16,060 bases of DNA from an uncultured Roseburia sp. GTDB taxonomy: Bacteria > Bacillota > Clostridia > Lachnospirales > Lachnospiraceae. This document shows positions 7,291-13,954 of this stretch, piece by piece. The notes beneath the pieces are model-generated. The model had not been told where the DNA came from. It made no database searches and saw only the letters and a list, made by a program, of their open reading frames with translations. The stretch's first letter is position 1. Every line of letters starts with the position of its first letter. The translations under genes and the position numbers were made by a program. Location: NCBI GenBank assembly GCA_947070915.1, contig CAMTDY010000051.1:1-16060 (forward strand), in the 5' to 3' direction.

Positions 7291-8490
7291 ATGGGACTAA
7301 ATGATACACCATCTGCCGAGCGGATACATATCGGATTTTTTGGCTGCCGGAACGCGGGCAAATCCAGTGTGGTAAATGCCATAACAGGGCAGGAGCTGGC
7401 AGTGGTTTCGGATACGCTGGGAACTACGACGGACCCGGTGATGAAAGCGATGGAAATATTGCCCTTAGGGCCTGTAATGATCATTGACACGCCGGGATTT
7501 GATGATGTGGGAGAGCTGGGAGAGCTTCGTATGCGGAAGACCAGAAGCATTTTGAACCGGACGGATATAGCGCTGCTGGTGGTGGATGCCACAGTGGGCA
7601 TGAAGGAGACGGATCGTCAGCTGATTGCTCTGTTTAAGGAGAAAAGCATTCCCTATCTTGTTCTGAATAATAAATCAGATCTTTTGCAGGAGATCCCGAA
7701 AGCAGAAGAGCATGAGATGTATATCAGTGCCGCCACAAAAAACGGGATCCATGAATGTAGGGAAAAAATTGGGAAAATAGCACCCAGGGAGGAGAGGCAG
7801 GGACGGATCGTGGGGGATCTGGTCCAGCCCTCGGACTTTGTGGTACTGGTGGTGCCCATTGATTCGGCAGCTCCGAAAGGCAGGCTGATCCTGCCGCAGC
7901 AGCAGACTATCCGTGATCTGCTGGAAGCAGACGCTACTGTGCTGGCAGTAAAAGAAACCGGACTGAAACAGACCCTGGAACAGATGGGAAAGAGACCGGC
8001 TCTTGTGATCACTGACAGCCAGGTCTTTGCCAGTGTATCGGCGGATGTGCCGGAGGAGATCCCACTGACTTCTTTTTCAATCCTGATGGCGCGTTATAAA
8101 GGATATCTGGAAACGGCAGTAAAGGGAGTATCGGCGGTGGAAACCCTGGAGGATGGGGACAAAGTACTGATATCCGAGGGATGCACCCATCACAGGCAGT
8201 GTGACGACATCGGGAGCGTGAAAATTCCCAGATGGCTCAGAAGTTATACAAAAAAAGACCTGCAGATCGAACTCAGTGCGGGCAGGGAGTTTCCGGAAGA
8301 TCTGTCCCCCTATTCACTGGTCATCCACTGCGGGGGGTGTATGCTCAATGAAAGAGAGGTCAGATACCGGATGAAGTGCGCGGTGGACCAGAAGATACCT
8401 TTCACCAATTATGGCATCACCATTGCGTATATGCAGGGGATTTTGAAGCGGAGTATTGGGATATTTCCGGATCTGGCGGCCATGATCTGA
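7291..8490 (+). CDS. hydF: [FeFe]-hydrogenase H-cluster maturation GTPase HydF
   Basis: HydF is the scaffold GTPase that receives the [2Fe] subcluster built by HydE and HydG and delivers it to apo-hydrogenase. The 399-residue product begins with a Ras-like GTPase domain: P-loop GCRNAGKS (18-25), GTTTD (44-48), DTPGF (66-70), NKSD (127-130) and SAATKNG for the base. A dimerisation region follows, then the C-terminal iron-sulfur domain. The ligands C298-T-H300 and H346-C347-G-G-C350 are spaced 45 residues apart, in keeping with the HydF CxH...HCxxC signature. Length is typical. ATG 7291 is chosen for its AAAGGAG. hydE, hydG and the hydrogenase are not in the window. It has its own strong promoter and leader hairpin, and a bidirectional terminator downstream. 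Confidence 0.95.
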   Translation: MGLNDTPSAERIHIGFFGCRNAGKSSVVNAITGQELAVVSDTLGTTTDPVMKAMEILPLGPVMIIDTPGFDDVGELGELRMRKTRSILNRTDIALLVVDATVGMKETDRQLIALFKEKSIPYLVLNNKSDLLQEIPKAEEHEMYISAATKNGIHECREKIGKIAPREERQGRIVGDLVQPSDFVVLVVPIDSAAPKGRLILPQQQTIRDLLEADATVLAVKETGLKQTLEQMGKRPALVITDSQVFASVSADVPEEIPLTSFSILMARYKGYLETAVKGVSAVETLEDGDKVLISEGCTHHRQCDDIGSVKIPRWLRSYTKKDLQIELSAGREFPEDLSPYSLVIHCGGCMLNEREVRYRMKCAVDQKIPFTNYGITIAYMQGILKRSIGIFPDLAAMI

Positions 8491-8509
8491 TGGTCAGGAA
8501 AAATAAATG

Positions 8510-8560
8510 AAAAAGAGATACGGCATTTGAAATAAAACTCAAATCTGCGTATCTCTTTTT
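8510..8560. terminator. bidirectional intrinsic terminator between hydF and the ferredoxin gene
   Basis: AAAAAGAGATACG (8510-8522) and CGTATCTCTTTTT (8548-8560) pair perfectly over 13 bp. The stem is extended inward by ATTTGA/TCAAAT after a small internal loop. A T run follows on the + strand, and the A run gives one on the - strand, so both converging transcripts can end here. Confidence 0.9.
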
Positions 8561-8567
8561 GGAGATG

Positions 8568-8756
8568 TTAATGGATTGAGATTGCATCCACCGGACAGCC
8601 GTCTCTTGCCGTCTGGGCGTCGGCCTCGCACTCCGGCGGGATCTCATCCACCTGGGAAGCTGCTTTTCCGTTGTCGTTGAAAGCAAATACCGTTTCACAT
8701 GTACCGACGCACAAGCCGCAGGCAATACATGTATCTTCATCTACAACAGCCTTCAT
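8568..8756 (-). CDS. small ferredoxin with one [4Fe-4S] cluster
   Basis: A soluble electron carrier of 62 residues. The cluster ligands are C10, C13 and C16 (CIACGLC) plus C54 in GCPVDAI. The second half lacks a CxxCxxC motif, so a single cluster is expected rather than the two of clostridial 2[4Fe-4S] ferredoxins. C20 and C43 sit where Thermotoga-type monocluster ferredoxins form a disulfide. A strong GGAAGGAG lies 8 bases before the ATG. The gene converges on hydF, and its electrons could serve hydrogenase-linked metabolism (inference from position and family only). No clear promoter was found in the 115-base gap upstream, so read-through from the 89-residue gene is possible. Confidence 0.93.
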   Translation of the reverse strand: MKAVVDEDTCIACGLCVGTCETVFAFNDNGKAASQVDEIPPECEADAQTARDGCPVDAISIH

Positions 8757-8871
8757 GATATGGTCTCCTTCCTGATGAAATCTTAGAGATTCCGGGATAA
8801 GGCCGGTGTTCTGCGGCGGATCCGGAAGCTCTTTTACAGAAGTATAGCCAGAAGGCTGGAAAAATATTCAT

Positions 8872-9141
8872 TTAATCTTCTTCGATCACCTGAATTTCCA
8901 GAAAATCAAAATCTATGGCATCGATAAAATTGTCACTGGTGAAACGGGTTTTATCAATGCGCTTAAATTCAGAAATATTATGTTCCAGCCAGATGGGTTT
9001 GGAAAGATCAAATGCATAACAGATCTCGTCCAGGGCGGCAAATATTTTTTTGGTACGGGTCAGCTCCGGCGAGGCATTCTCCACCACCATATCCCGGAGC
9101 ATACGGTTGGAGCGAAATTCTTTTGCCCACAATCTGAACAT
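8872..9141 (-). CDS. conserved hypothetical protein, 89 residues
   Basis: I do not recognise a named family, though the sequence resembles unnamed short proteins seen in Lachnospiraceae genomes (recollection, not a search). The product starts MFRLWAKEF and is soluble, with no signal peptide. It has a basic N-terminal third (RSNRMLRD, TRTKK), a central FAALDEICYAFDLSKPIWLEHN segment with conserved-looking aromatic residues, and an acidic end (FDFLEIQVIEED). The start at 9141 follows AAGGG by 6 bases; an in-frame ATG at 9195 lacks a site and lies next to the promoter. It diverges from the alarmone synthetase gene, each with its own promoter (this one 9202-9230), and lies 115 bases upstream of the ferredoxin gene on the same strand. 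Confidence 0.75.
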   Translation of the reverse strand: MFRLWAKEFRSNRMLRDMVVENASPELTRTKKIFAALDEICYAFDLSKPIWLEHNISEFKRIDKTRFTSDNFIDAIDFDFLEIQVIEED

Positions 9142-9201
9142 GGGGATCCCTTCTTTCCTGAAATTTTCGTCTTTGCAGTGCGGGTGTGCCGACACGGTTA
9201 C

Positions 9202-9230
9202 AGTATACGTTGCCGGAGTTAAAAAGTAAA
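9202..9230 (-). promoter_or_regulatory. promoter for the 89-residue protein gene
   Basis: On the - strand, TTTACT (9230-9225) and TATACT (9207-9202) are 17 bases apart. The predicted start near 9195 gives a leader of about 55 bases. Confidence 0.6.
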
Positions 9231-9237
9231 GAATTAT

Positions 9238-9266
9238 TTGACTTTATATGCATTTTCTTATAAAAT
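9238..9266 (+). promoter_or_regulatory. promoter for the alarmone synthetase gene and probably the genes downstream
   Basis: TTGACT (9238-9243) and TAAAAT (9261-9266) are 17 bases apart in AT-rich DNA. Its -35 lies 7 bases from the -35 of the opposite promoter. This is the best promoter seen for the + strand gene run that extends to the window end. Confidence 0.65.
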
Positions 9267-9292
9267 TAAAATGGTATGTTTATTTGATTACG

Positions 9293-9315
9293 GAAAAAGG
9301 CGAAAGCTGTTTTTC
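9293..9315 (+). promoter_or_regulatory. hairpin with GAAA tetraloop in the alarmone synthetase leader
   Basis: GAAAAA (9293-9298) pairs with TTTTTC (9310-9315). Inside it GGC (9299-9301) pairs with GCT (9306-9308, one G-T wobble), leaving G9309 bulged and the loop GAAA (9302-9305). It lies between the predicted transcription start and the ribosome binding site. The A run, short GC stem and T run resemble a weak terminator or pause site. Stability was not computed. Confidence 0.35.
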
Positions 9316-9337
9316 AATGGAGAAGGAGTAAGGTACG

Positions 9338-10018
9338 ATGTTGGAACAGGAATTGGATACATCGATGTTGAGACAGATTCATATTCCCATGGATGAATCC
9401 CATGTTTTTATTGACCAGGAGATGAAATTCCGGGAAATGATGATGATGTACAGCTGTGCGATTAAGGAAGTAAAAACGAAACTTCAGGTGCTGAATGATG
9501 AGCTGTCGATCACAAGAAAAAGAAATCCCATTGAGTTCATTAAATCCAGGATCAAACAGCCCACCAGCATAGCGTCCAAATTAAAACGGAAAGGATGTCC
9601 TGTGACAGTGGAGTCCGCTATGGACTGTCTGTCAGATGTGGCAGGAGTAAGGGTGATCTGTGCTTTTATTGACGACATATACAAAGTGGCAGATATGCTG
9701 ACGGCACAGGATGATATCGAGCTGATCAAGCGGAAGGATTACATTAAAAATCCGAAGATGAACGGGTACCGCAGTCTTCATCTGATCGTGGAAGTTCCGG
9801 TCTTTTTTTCAGATCACAAGGAGCTGATGCGGGTAGAAGTGCAGATCCGGACGATCGCCATGGATTTTTGGGCGAGCCTGGAACATCAGCTGAAATATAA
9901 AAAAGATATTGACGATGCGGAAAATATCATGTATGAGCTGCGTGCCTGTGCGGATGTGATCAACCGCACCGATTATCATATGCAGTCGCTGAGAGACCGC
10001 ATCGTCGAAAATTCATAA
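9338..10018 (+). CDS. small alarmone synthetase, GTP pyrophosphokinase (RelQ/YjbM-like)
   Basis: Likely makes (p)ppGpp from ATP and GTP/GDP in the cytosol. The 226-residue product is a single RelA/SpoT synthetase domain without the HD hydrolase, TGS or ACT domains of long Rel enzymes. That length suits the small alarmone synthetases. Visible motifs are RIKQPTSIASKLKRKG (71-86), DVAGVRVIC (about 101-109), KRKDYIKNPKMNGYRSLHLIV (about 130-150, with the Tyr expected to stack on substrate), and EVQIRTIAMDFWASLEHQLKYK (from about 165, with the catalytic Glu). AAGGAG sits 9 bases before the ATG. It may lead the long + strand run, with folD 82 bases on and no terminator between. Without a tree I cannot choose between RelQ and RelP. 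Confidence 0.9.
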   Translation: MLEQELDTSMLRQIHIPMDESHVFIDQEMKFREMMMMYSCAIKEVKTKLQVLNDELSITRKRNPIEFIKSRIKQPTSIASKLKRKGCPVTVESAMDCLSDVAGVRVICAFIDDIYKVADMLTAQDDIELIKRKDYIKNPKMNGYRSLHLIVEVPVFFSDHKELMRVEVQIRTIAMDFWASLEHQLKYKKDIDDAENIMYELRACADVINRTDYHMQSLRDRIVENS

Positions 10019-10100
10019 TAATGACAGGTATAGTGTAAGGCGGTTCTGCGAATACATAGAGATAGGACCGAAAGGATAGAAATGGAGGAAAAGGAAGATC

Positions 10101-10934
10101 ATGGCAAAACGGATAGACGGCAAAGCAATCTCACAGATGGTAAAGGATGAACTCAGGGACCGGGTAAAAAAAGAAAAAATCGAGGCGACACTGGCAGTGA
10201 TCCAGGTGGGCAGTGATCCAGCTTCCACTGTTTATGTGGGAAATAAAAAGAAGGCGTGCGAGTACATCGGGATTCGCTCTCTTGCTTTTGAGCTGCCGGA
10301 GGAGACAAAAGAAGAAGAGCTTCTGGATCTGGTCAGAGAGCTGAATGACAGGGAAGATGTGGACGGGATCCTTGTCCAGCTGCCCCTTCCGGCGCATATG
10401 GACGAAGATAAGGTGATCCAGACGATCTCCCCGAAAAAGGATGTGGATGGTTTTCATCCCCAGAGCGTGGGGGCCCTCAGCATCGGCCAGCCAGGATTTG
10501 TCTCCTGTACGCCGGCGGGGGTTATACAGCTTTTGAAGCGTTCCGGCGTTGAGATTGAGGGAAAAGAATGTGTTATCGTGGGCAGGAGCAATATCGTAGG
10601 GAAACCGATGGCCCTGCTCATGCTCCGGGAAAATGCCACAGTCACCGTCTGCCATTCCCGGACAAAGGATTTAAAAGAAGTGACGAGGCGTGCCGATATA
10701 CTTATCGTGGCTATTGGGAAGCCGCGGTTTATCACGAAAGAGTATGTAAAAGAGGGAGCCGTTGTGATCGATGTGGGAATTCACAGAGGTGCAGACAATA
10801 AGCTCTGCGGAGACGTGGATTTTGATGAGGTAGAGCCAGTTGCTTCCGCTATTACCCCAGTGCCCGGAGGAGTAGGGCCGATGACTATCGCCATGCTGAT
10901 GAATAACTGTGTTGAGGCGAAAGGACTGCAGTAA
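10101..10934 (+). CDS. folD: bifunctional methylenetetrahydrofolate dehydrogenase/cyclohydrolase FolD
   Basis: Interconverts 5,10-methylene-, methenyl- and 10-formyl-tetrahydrofolate in the cytosol, feeding purine synthesis and the folate branch of one-carbon metabolism. The 277-residue product has the catalytic domain with YVGNKKKACE (Lys49 aligns with the catalytic Lys54 of E. coli FolD), DGILVQLPLP and KDVDGFHP. It also has the Rossmann NAD(P) domain with VGRSNIVGKP (about 158-167), and ends with the family signature PVPGGVGPMTIAML. The length is normal. AAGGAAG and GGAGG precede the ATG. The stop codon TAA is directly followed by the rimO ATG with no spacer. No partner for acetogenesis (for example formyl-THF synthetase) is in the window. 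Confidence 0.96.
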   Translation: MAKRIDGKAISQMVKDELRDRVKKEKIEATLAVIQVGSDPASTVYVGNKKKACEYIGIRSLAFELPEETKEEELLDLVRELNDREDVDGILVQLPLPAHMDEDKVIQTISPKKDVDGFHPQSVGALSIGQPGFVSCTPAGVIQLLKRSGVEIEGKECVIVGRSNIVGKPMALLMLRENATVTVCHSRTKDLKEVTRRADILIVAIGKPRFITKEYVKEGAVVIDVGIHRGADNKLCGDVDFDEVEPVASAITPVPGGVGPMTIAMLMNNCVEAKGLQ

Positions 10935-12272
10935 ATGATGGATATATATTTCGTATCCCTTGGCTGTGACAAGAATCTGGTGGACAGCGAAAAGATGCTG
11001 GCGATACTGGATCATGCGGGATACCGCCTGGCCCAGGAGCCAGAGCAGGCAGATGTGATCGTGGTCAATACCTGTGCCTTTATCCACGATGCCAAGCAGG
11101 AGAGTATCGAGACTCTTCTGGAAATGGCGGAGTATAAAAAGAAGGGAACCTGCAGGGTGCTTATCGCGGCGGGGTGTCTGTCGGAGCGCTACAAAGATGA
11201 GATTCAGAAGGAAATGCCGGAGATCGACGGAATCATTGGTACCACAGCTTATGATACGGTGGCGCAGGTGGTAGAGCAGACCCTGGCTGGCCAGACGGCG
11301 GTCAGCATGAAAGAACTTTCCTATATTCCTTCGGGACTTACGGACCGGATCCGGTCCGGTGCCGGGCATGTGGGGTATCTGAAAATAGGCGAGGGCTGCA
11401 GCAAAAACTGTTCTTACTGTGCGATCCCCTCCATGAGAGGGCGGTATCGCAGCGTACCCATGGAAGAACTGATCGAAGAAGCGGTGAAGCTTACTGCCGG
11501 CGGTGTAAAAGAACTGATCCTGGTGGCACAGGAGACCACGATGTACGGAGTGGATCTGTATGGCGGGAAGAAGCTTCCGGAACTTCTGGAGCGGCTGTCA
11601 CAGATTGAGGCAGTTCAGTGGATCCGTATCCTGTACTGCTATCCGGAGGAGATCACGGAGGAACTTGCAGAGGAGATCCGGAAGAATAAAAAAGTCTGCC
11701 ATTACCTTGATCTTCCAATACAGCACTGTAACGATGAAATATTAAAAAAGATGGGAAGACGCACCGACAAAAGACAGCTGATGGAAAAGATCGGAATGCT
11801 GCGCAAAAGGATCCCGGACATTGCGCTGAGAACTACATTGATCAGCGGTTTTCCTGGTGAGACAGAAGAACAGCATGAGGAGTGTATAGAATTTGTAAAG
11901 GCGATGCAGTTTGACCGCCTCGGCGTGTTTCCTTATTCTCCGGAAGAAGGGACGAGGGCTGCCGGGTTTGAGGGGCAGCTGGAGGAAGAGGTGAAGAGAC
12001 GGTGGGCAGATGAGATTATGGAGACCCAGCAGCAGGTGATTTTTGAAGCCAATGGGAATATGGTGGGCAGGAGGATCACGGCGCTGGTGGATGGATATCT
12101 GCCCGAAGAGGACGTCTATGTGGCGAGAACCTACCGGGATGCGCCGGAGATCGACGGATGCGTATTTTTTCACTCATCCGCGGAGATCCTTTCGGGGACC
12201 ATGGCAGAGCTGGAGGTGACGGATGCCAGCGGTTATGATCTAATTGGAATGTTATGCAGTGAGGAGGACTAG
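10935..12272 (+). CDS. rimO: ribosomal protein uS12 methylthiotransferase RimO
   Basis: A radical-SAM enzyme that adds a methylthio group to the conserved Asp of ribosomal protein S12. The 445-residue product has the N-terminal UPF0004 domain with cluster ligands C11 (SLGCDKN), C47 (NTCAF) and C81 (AAGCLSERY). The radical-SAM core has C155-x3-C159-x2-C162 in GEGCSKNCSYCAIPSMRGRYRS, and a C-terminal TRAM domain runs from about residue 375. The segment CAIPSMRGRYRS favours RimO over the tRNA enzyme MiaB. Two adjacent ATGs (10935 and 10938) are possible starts. AAAGGA inside the folD 3' end lies 9-10 bases upstream, suggesting translational coupling. pgsA follows after 3 bases. Confidence 0.96.
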   Translation: MMDIYFVSLGCDKNLVDSEKMLAILDHAGYRLAQEPEQADVIVVNTCAFIHDAKQESIETLLEMAEYKKKGTCRVLIAAGCLSERYKDEIQKEMPEIDGIIGTTAYDTVAQVVEQTLAGQTAVSMKELSYIPSGLTDRIRSGAGHVGYLKIGEGCSKNCSYCAIPSMRGRYRSVPMEELIEEAVKLTAGGVKELILVAQETTMYGVDLYGGKKLPELLERLSQIEAVQWIRILYCYPEEITEELAEEIRKNKKVCHYLDLPIQHCNDEILKKMGRRTDKRQLMEKIGMLRKRIPDIALRTTLISGFPGETEEQHEECIEFVKAMQFDRLGVFPYSPEEGTRAAGFEGQLEEEVKRRWADEIMETQQQVIFEANGNMVGRRITALVDGYLPEEDVYVARTYRDAPEIDGCVFFHSSAEILSGTMAELEVTDASGYDLIGMLCSEED

Positions 12273-12275
12273 ACG

Positions 12276-12821
12276 ATGAATGTGCCAAACAGACTGACGA
12301 TACTCCGGGTCGTTATGATCCCGGTATTTATCCTGTTTATGCTATGGCAGACATTTCCGTACTCGGATTATATAGCGGGTGGGGTATTTATCCTGGCCTG
12401 TATCACAGATTTTTTTGATGGGTACATCGCGAGAAAATATAACCAGGTCACTACTTTTGGCAAGTTTATGGATCCCCTGGCAGATAAGATCCTGGTCTGT
12501 TCTGCGCTGATCTGTTTTCTGGCCGAAGCGGATAGTCCGATGCCTGTGTGGGTTGTCATTGTGATCATCAGCCGGGAATTTATCATCAGCGGTTTTCGTC
12601 TGGTGGCGGCGGAAAAAGGGGTTGTCATTGCGGCAAGTTACTGGGCAAAGGTAAAGACCACGGTGCAGATGATCATGGCCATTGTATTGATCTTTGATTT
12701 CAGGCATCCGGTATTTGCCCTGCTGGAGCAGATACTGATCTACGCGGCGTTGGTGCTGACGGTGGTCTCACTGGTGGATTATATTTATAAAAACCGGGCG
12801 GTTTTATCGGATGTTTCATGA
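12276..12821 (+). CDS. pgsA: CDP-diacylglycerol--glycerol-3-phosphate 3-phosphatidyltransferase PgsA
   Basis: Membrane enzyme that makes phosphatidylglycerol phosphate, the committed step to phosphatidylglycerol and cardiolipin. The 181-residue product carries the complete CDP-alcohol phosphatidyltransferase motif: D45-x2-D48-G49-x2-A52-R53-x8-G62-x3-D66-x3-D70, with the metal-binding Asp residues all present. Hydrophobic helices are visible at about 10-25, 32-45, 75-92, 85-105, 130-145 and 148-168. GAGGAGG precedes the ATG by about 8 bases and overlaps the rimO stop region. It follows rimO after 3 bases and precedes the CinA-type gene by 34, so it is almost certainly operonic. Confidence 0.95.
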   Translation: MNVPNRLTILRVVMIPVFILFMLWQTFPYSDYIAGGVFILACITDFFDGYIARKYNQVTTFGKFMDPLADKILVCSALICFLAEADSPMPVWVVIVIISREFIISGFRLVAAEKGVVIAASYWAKVKTTVQMIMAIVLIFDFRHPVFALLEQILIYAALVLTVVSLVDYIYKNRAVLSDVS

Positions 12822-12842
12822 TTTTTCAGATTTTTCTGCAAT

Positions 12843-12847
12843 GGAGG
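12843..12847 (+). promoter_or_regulatory. ribosome binding site that fixes the CinA-type gene start at 12856
   Basis: GGAGG lies 8 bases before ATG 12856. The earlier in-frame ATGs at 12811 (inside pgsA) and 12841 have no such site. Confidence 0.85.
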
Positions 12848-12855
12848 TGTATCAT

Positions 12856-13329
12856 ATGGAGACACTGGAAGAGTGGCTTGTCAAGGAATTGACAAAAAGA
12901 CATGCTAGCATTACAACAGCAGAGTCATGTACCGGGGGACTGGTCTCGGGCAGGATTGTAAATGTCGGAGGCGCCTCTTCTGTGTTCAACCAGGGTTTTG
13001 TCACCTACTCCAATGAGGCGAAAAGAGATCTTCTCGGAGTGAAACAGGAGACACTGGACAGCGTCGGGGCCGTGAGCCCGGAGACGGCGGAGCAGATGGC
13101 ACGGGGAGCGGCAAAGGCAGCGAATGCCGAGGTGGCGCTCAGTGTCACAGGAATTGCGGGGCCGGATGGCGGGACGCCGGAAAAACCGGTGGGACTTGTT
13201 TATATCGGATGCTGCTGTTATGGCGAGACAGTTGTAGAAAGGCATATGTTTAAAGGAAATCGGATGGAAATCAGAAATGCTTCGGTAGAGACAGCACTGA
13301 CTCTTGCAAAAAAATGTCTGAAGGAGTGA
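12856..13329 (+). CDS. pncC: CinA C-terminal domain protein, nicotinamide-nucleotide amidohydrolase type
   Basis: Probably deamidates nicotinamide mononucleotide to nicotinic acid mononucleotide in pyridine-nucleotide salvage. The 157-residue product is only the CinA C-terminal domain; the N-terminal MoaB-like domain of full CinA (about 410 residues) is absent. Motifs are TTAESCTGG with Ser24 as likely nucleophile, FNQGFVTYSNEAK, GAVSPETAEQMA and SVTGIAGPDGGTPEKPVGLVYIG. The gene is intact, with its own GGAGG, so it is a stand-alone form like E. coli PncC and not a truncation. It sits between pgsA and a lipoprotein gene that starts 5 bases after its stop. The family is certain; activity is inferred. 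Confidence 0.9.
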   Translation: METLEEWLVKELTKRHASITTAESCTGGLVSGRIVNVGGASSVFNQGFVTYSNEAKRDLLGVKQETLDSVGAVSPETAEQMARGAAKAANAEVALSVTGIAGPDGGTPEKPVGLVYIGCCCYGETVVERHMFKGNRMEIRNASVETALTLAKKCLKE

Positions 13330-13334
13330 GTTGA

Positions 13335-13871
13335 TTGAAAAAGATCATACTTTTTTTGTGTGTTGTGCTGGCTGTCTTTGGTGGTGTCGGATGCAGTGTG
13401 TTTAAGCCGGAGGAAGACGAGATGGATCTGACGGAGGAAGACATGCTCTCTGCCAATGATAACAATGGGATCATGGGAGTGTCTTCCGGCAGTGTGAGCA
13501 CGGTCAATACATTGTATATATACACCATTGACAGCATCCAGGAGGAACTGGTGCCGTTGAAGGTCCCTGTAGGCGGAAACAGTGTTACGCCGGCATTTAT
13601 CATGGATGAAGTGATCCGGAATCTGGATGAGAAGGTGGAAGTAACAGAGATAGACATCGAAAAATCACGTATTTACATTACCTTTAATGAGGACTATGCA
13701 CCAGTCAGGAAATGCTCTGAGAATTTTGAAACCATGATACTTGACTGTATTTCCAACAGCATTCTGGACAATATTCCATATATAGACGAAGTGGTATTTT
13801 GTGGTAAAAAGGGAGCCTACCGCTCCGATAATTTCAGCTTTGAAGAGGATGAGGTATACAGTTCCAGATAA
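13335..13871 (+). CDS. lipoprotein with GerMN domain
   Basis: The 178-residue product starts at TTG 13335, with AAGGAG 8 bases upstream. It has a signal sequence (MKK, then a hydrophobic core to about residue 18) ending in GGVGC, with Cys20 as probable lipid-attachment site. This lipobox is atypical because Gly, not Leu, stands at -3. An acidic, disordered stretch follows (about 24-60). A GerMN-like domain (about 60-160) contains TLYIYTID, LVPLKVPVGG, FIMDEVIRNL, IYITFNEDY and a FETMILDCISNSILDNIPYIDEVVFCG segment. GerMN domains occur in spore germination protein GerM and in other envelope lipoproteins. A germination role cannot be read from the context here. The next gene begins 83 bases downstream. 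Confidence 0.82.
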   Translation: MKKIILFLCVVLAVFGGVGCSVFKPEEDEMDLTEEDMLSANDNNGIMGVSSGSVSTVNTLYIYTIDSIQEELVPLKVPVGGNSVTPAFIMDEVIRNLDEKVEVTEIDIEKSRIYITFNEDYAPVRKCSENFETMILDCISNSILDNIPYIDEVVFCGKKGAYRSDNFSFEEDEVYSSR

Positions 13872-13954
13872 CAGGGGGTAAGATCAGGATTTAATTTTTC
13901 TTGTCTGCCCAGGCTGGGAAAGCGGAGATACAATATTAAAAGAGGATTAAACAA

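Noticed and set aside
8757..8871. A promoter for the ferredoxin gene using the - strand TATACT near 8845
   Set aside because: The hexamer at the right distance (GAATAT) is a poor -35 and there is no extended -10, so I could not support it.
10131..11369. Long - strand frames opposite folD and rimO (174 and 232 codons)
   Set aside because: Both lie opposite strongly conserved genes and lack promoters, binding sites and recognisable domains.
13909..13919. CCCAGGCTGGG as a terminator after the GerMN lipoprotein gene
   Set aside because: A 5-bp palindrome with a one-base loop cannot fold as a hairpin of use, and no T run follows.
13898..13934. Possible promoter before the HI0933-family gene (TTGTCT at 13901 and TACAAT at 13929)
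   Set aside because: The spacing is 22 bases, too long for a normal promoter, and no better pair was found.
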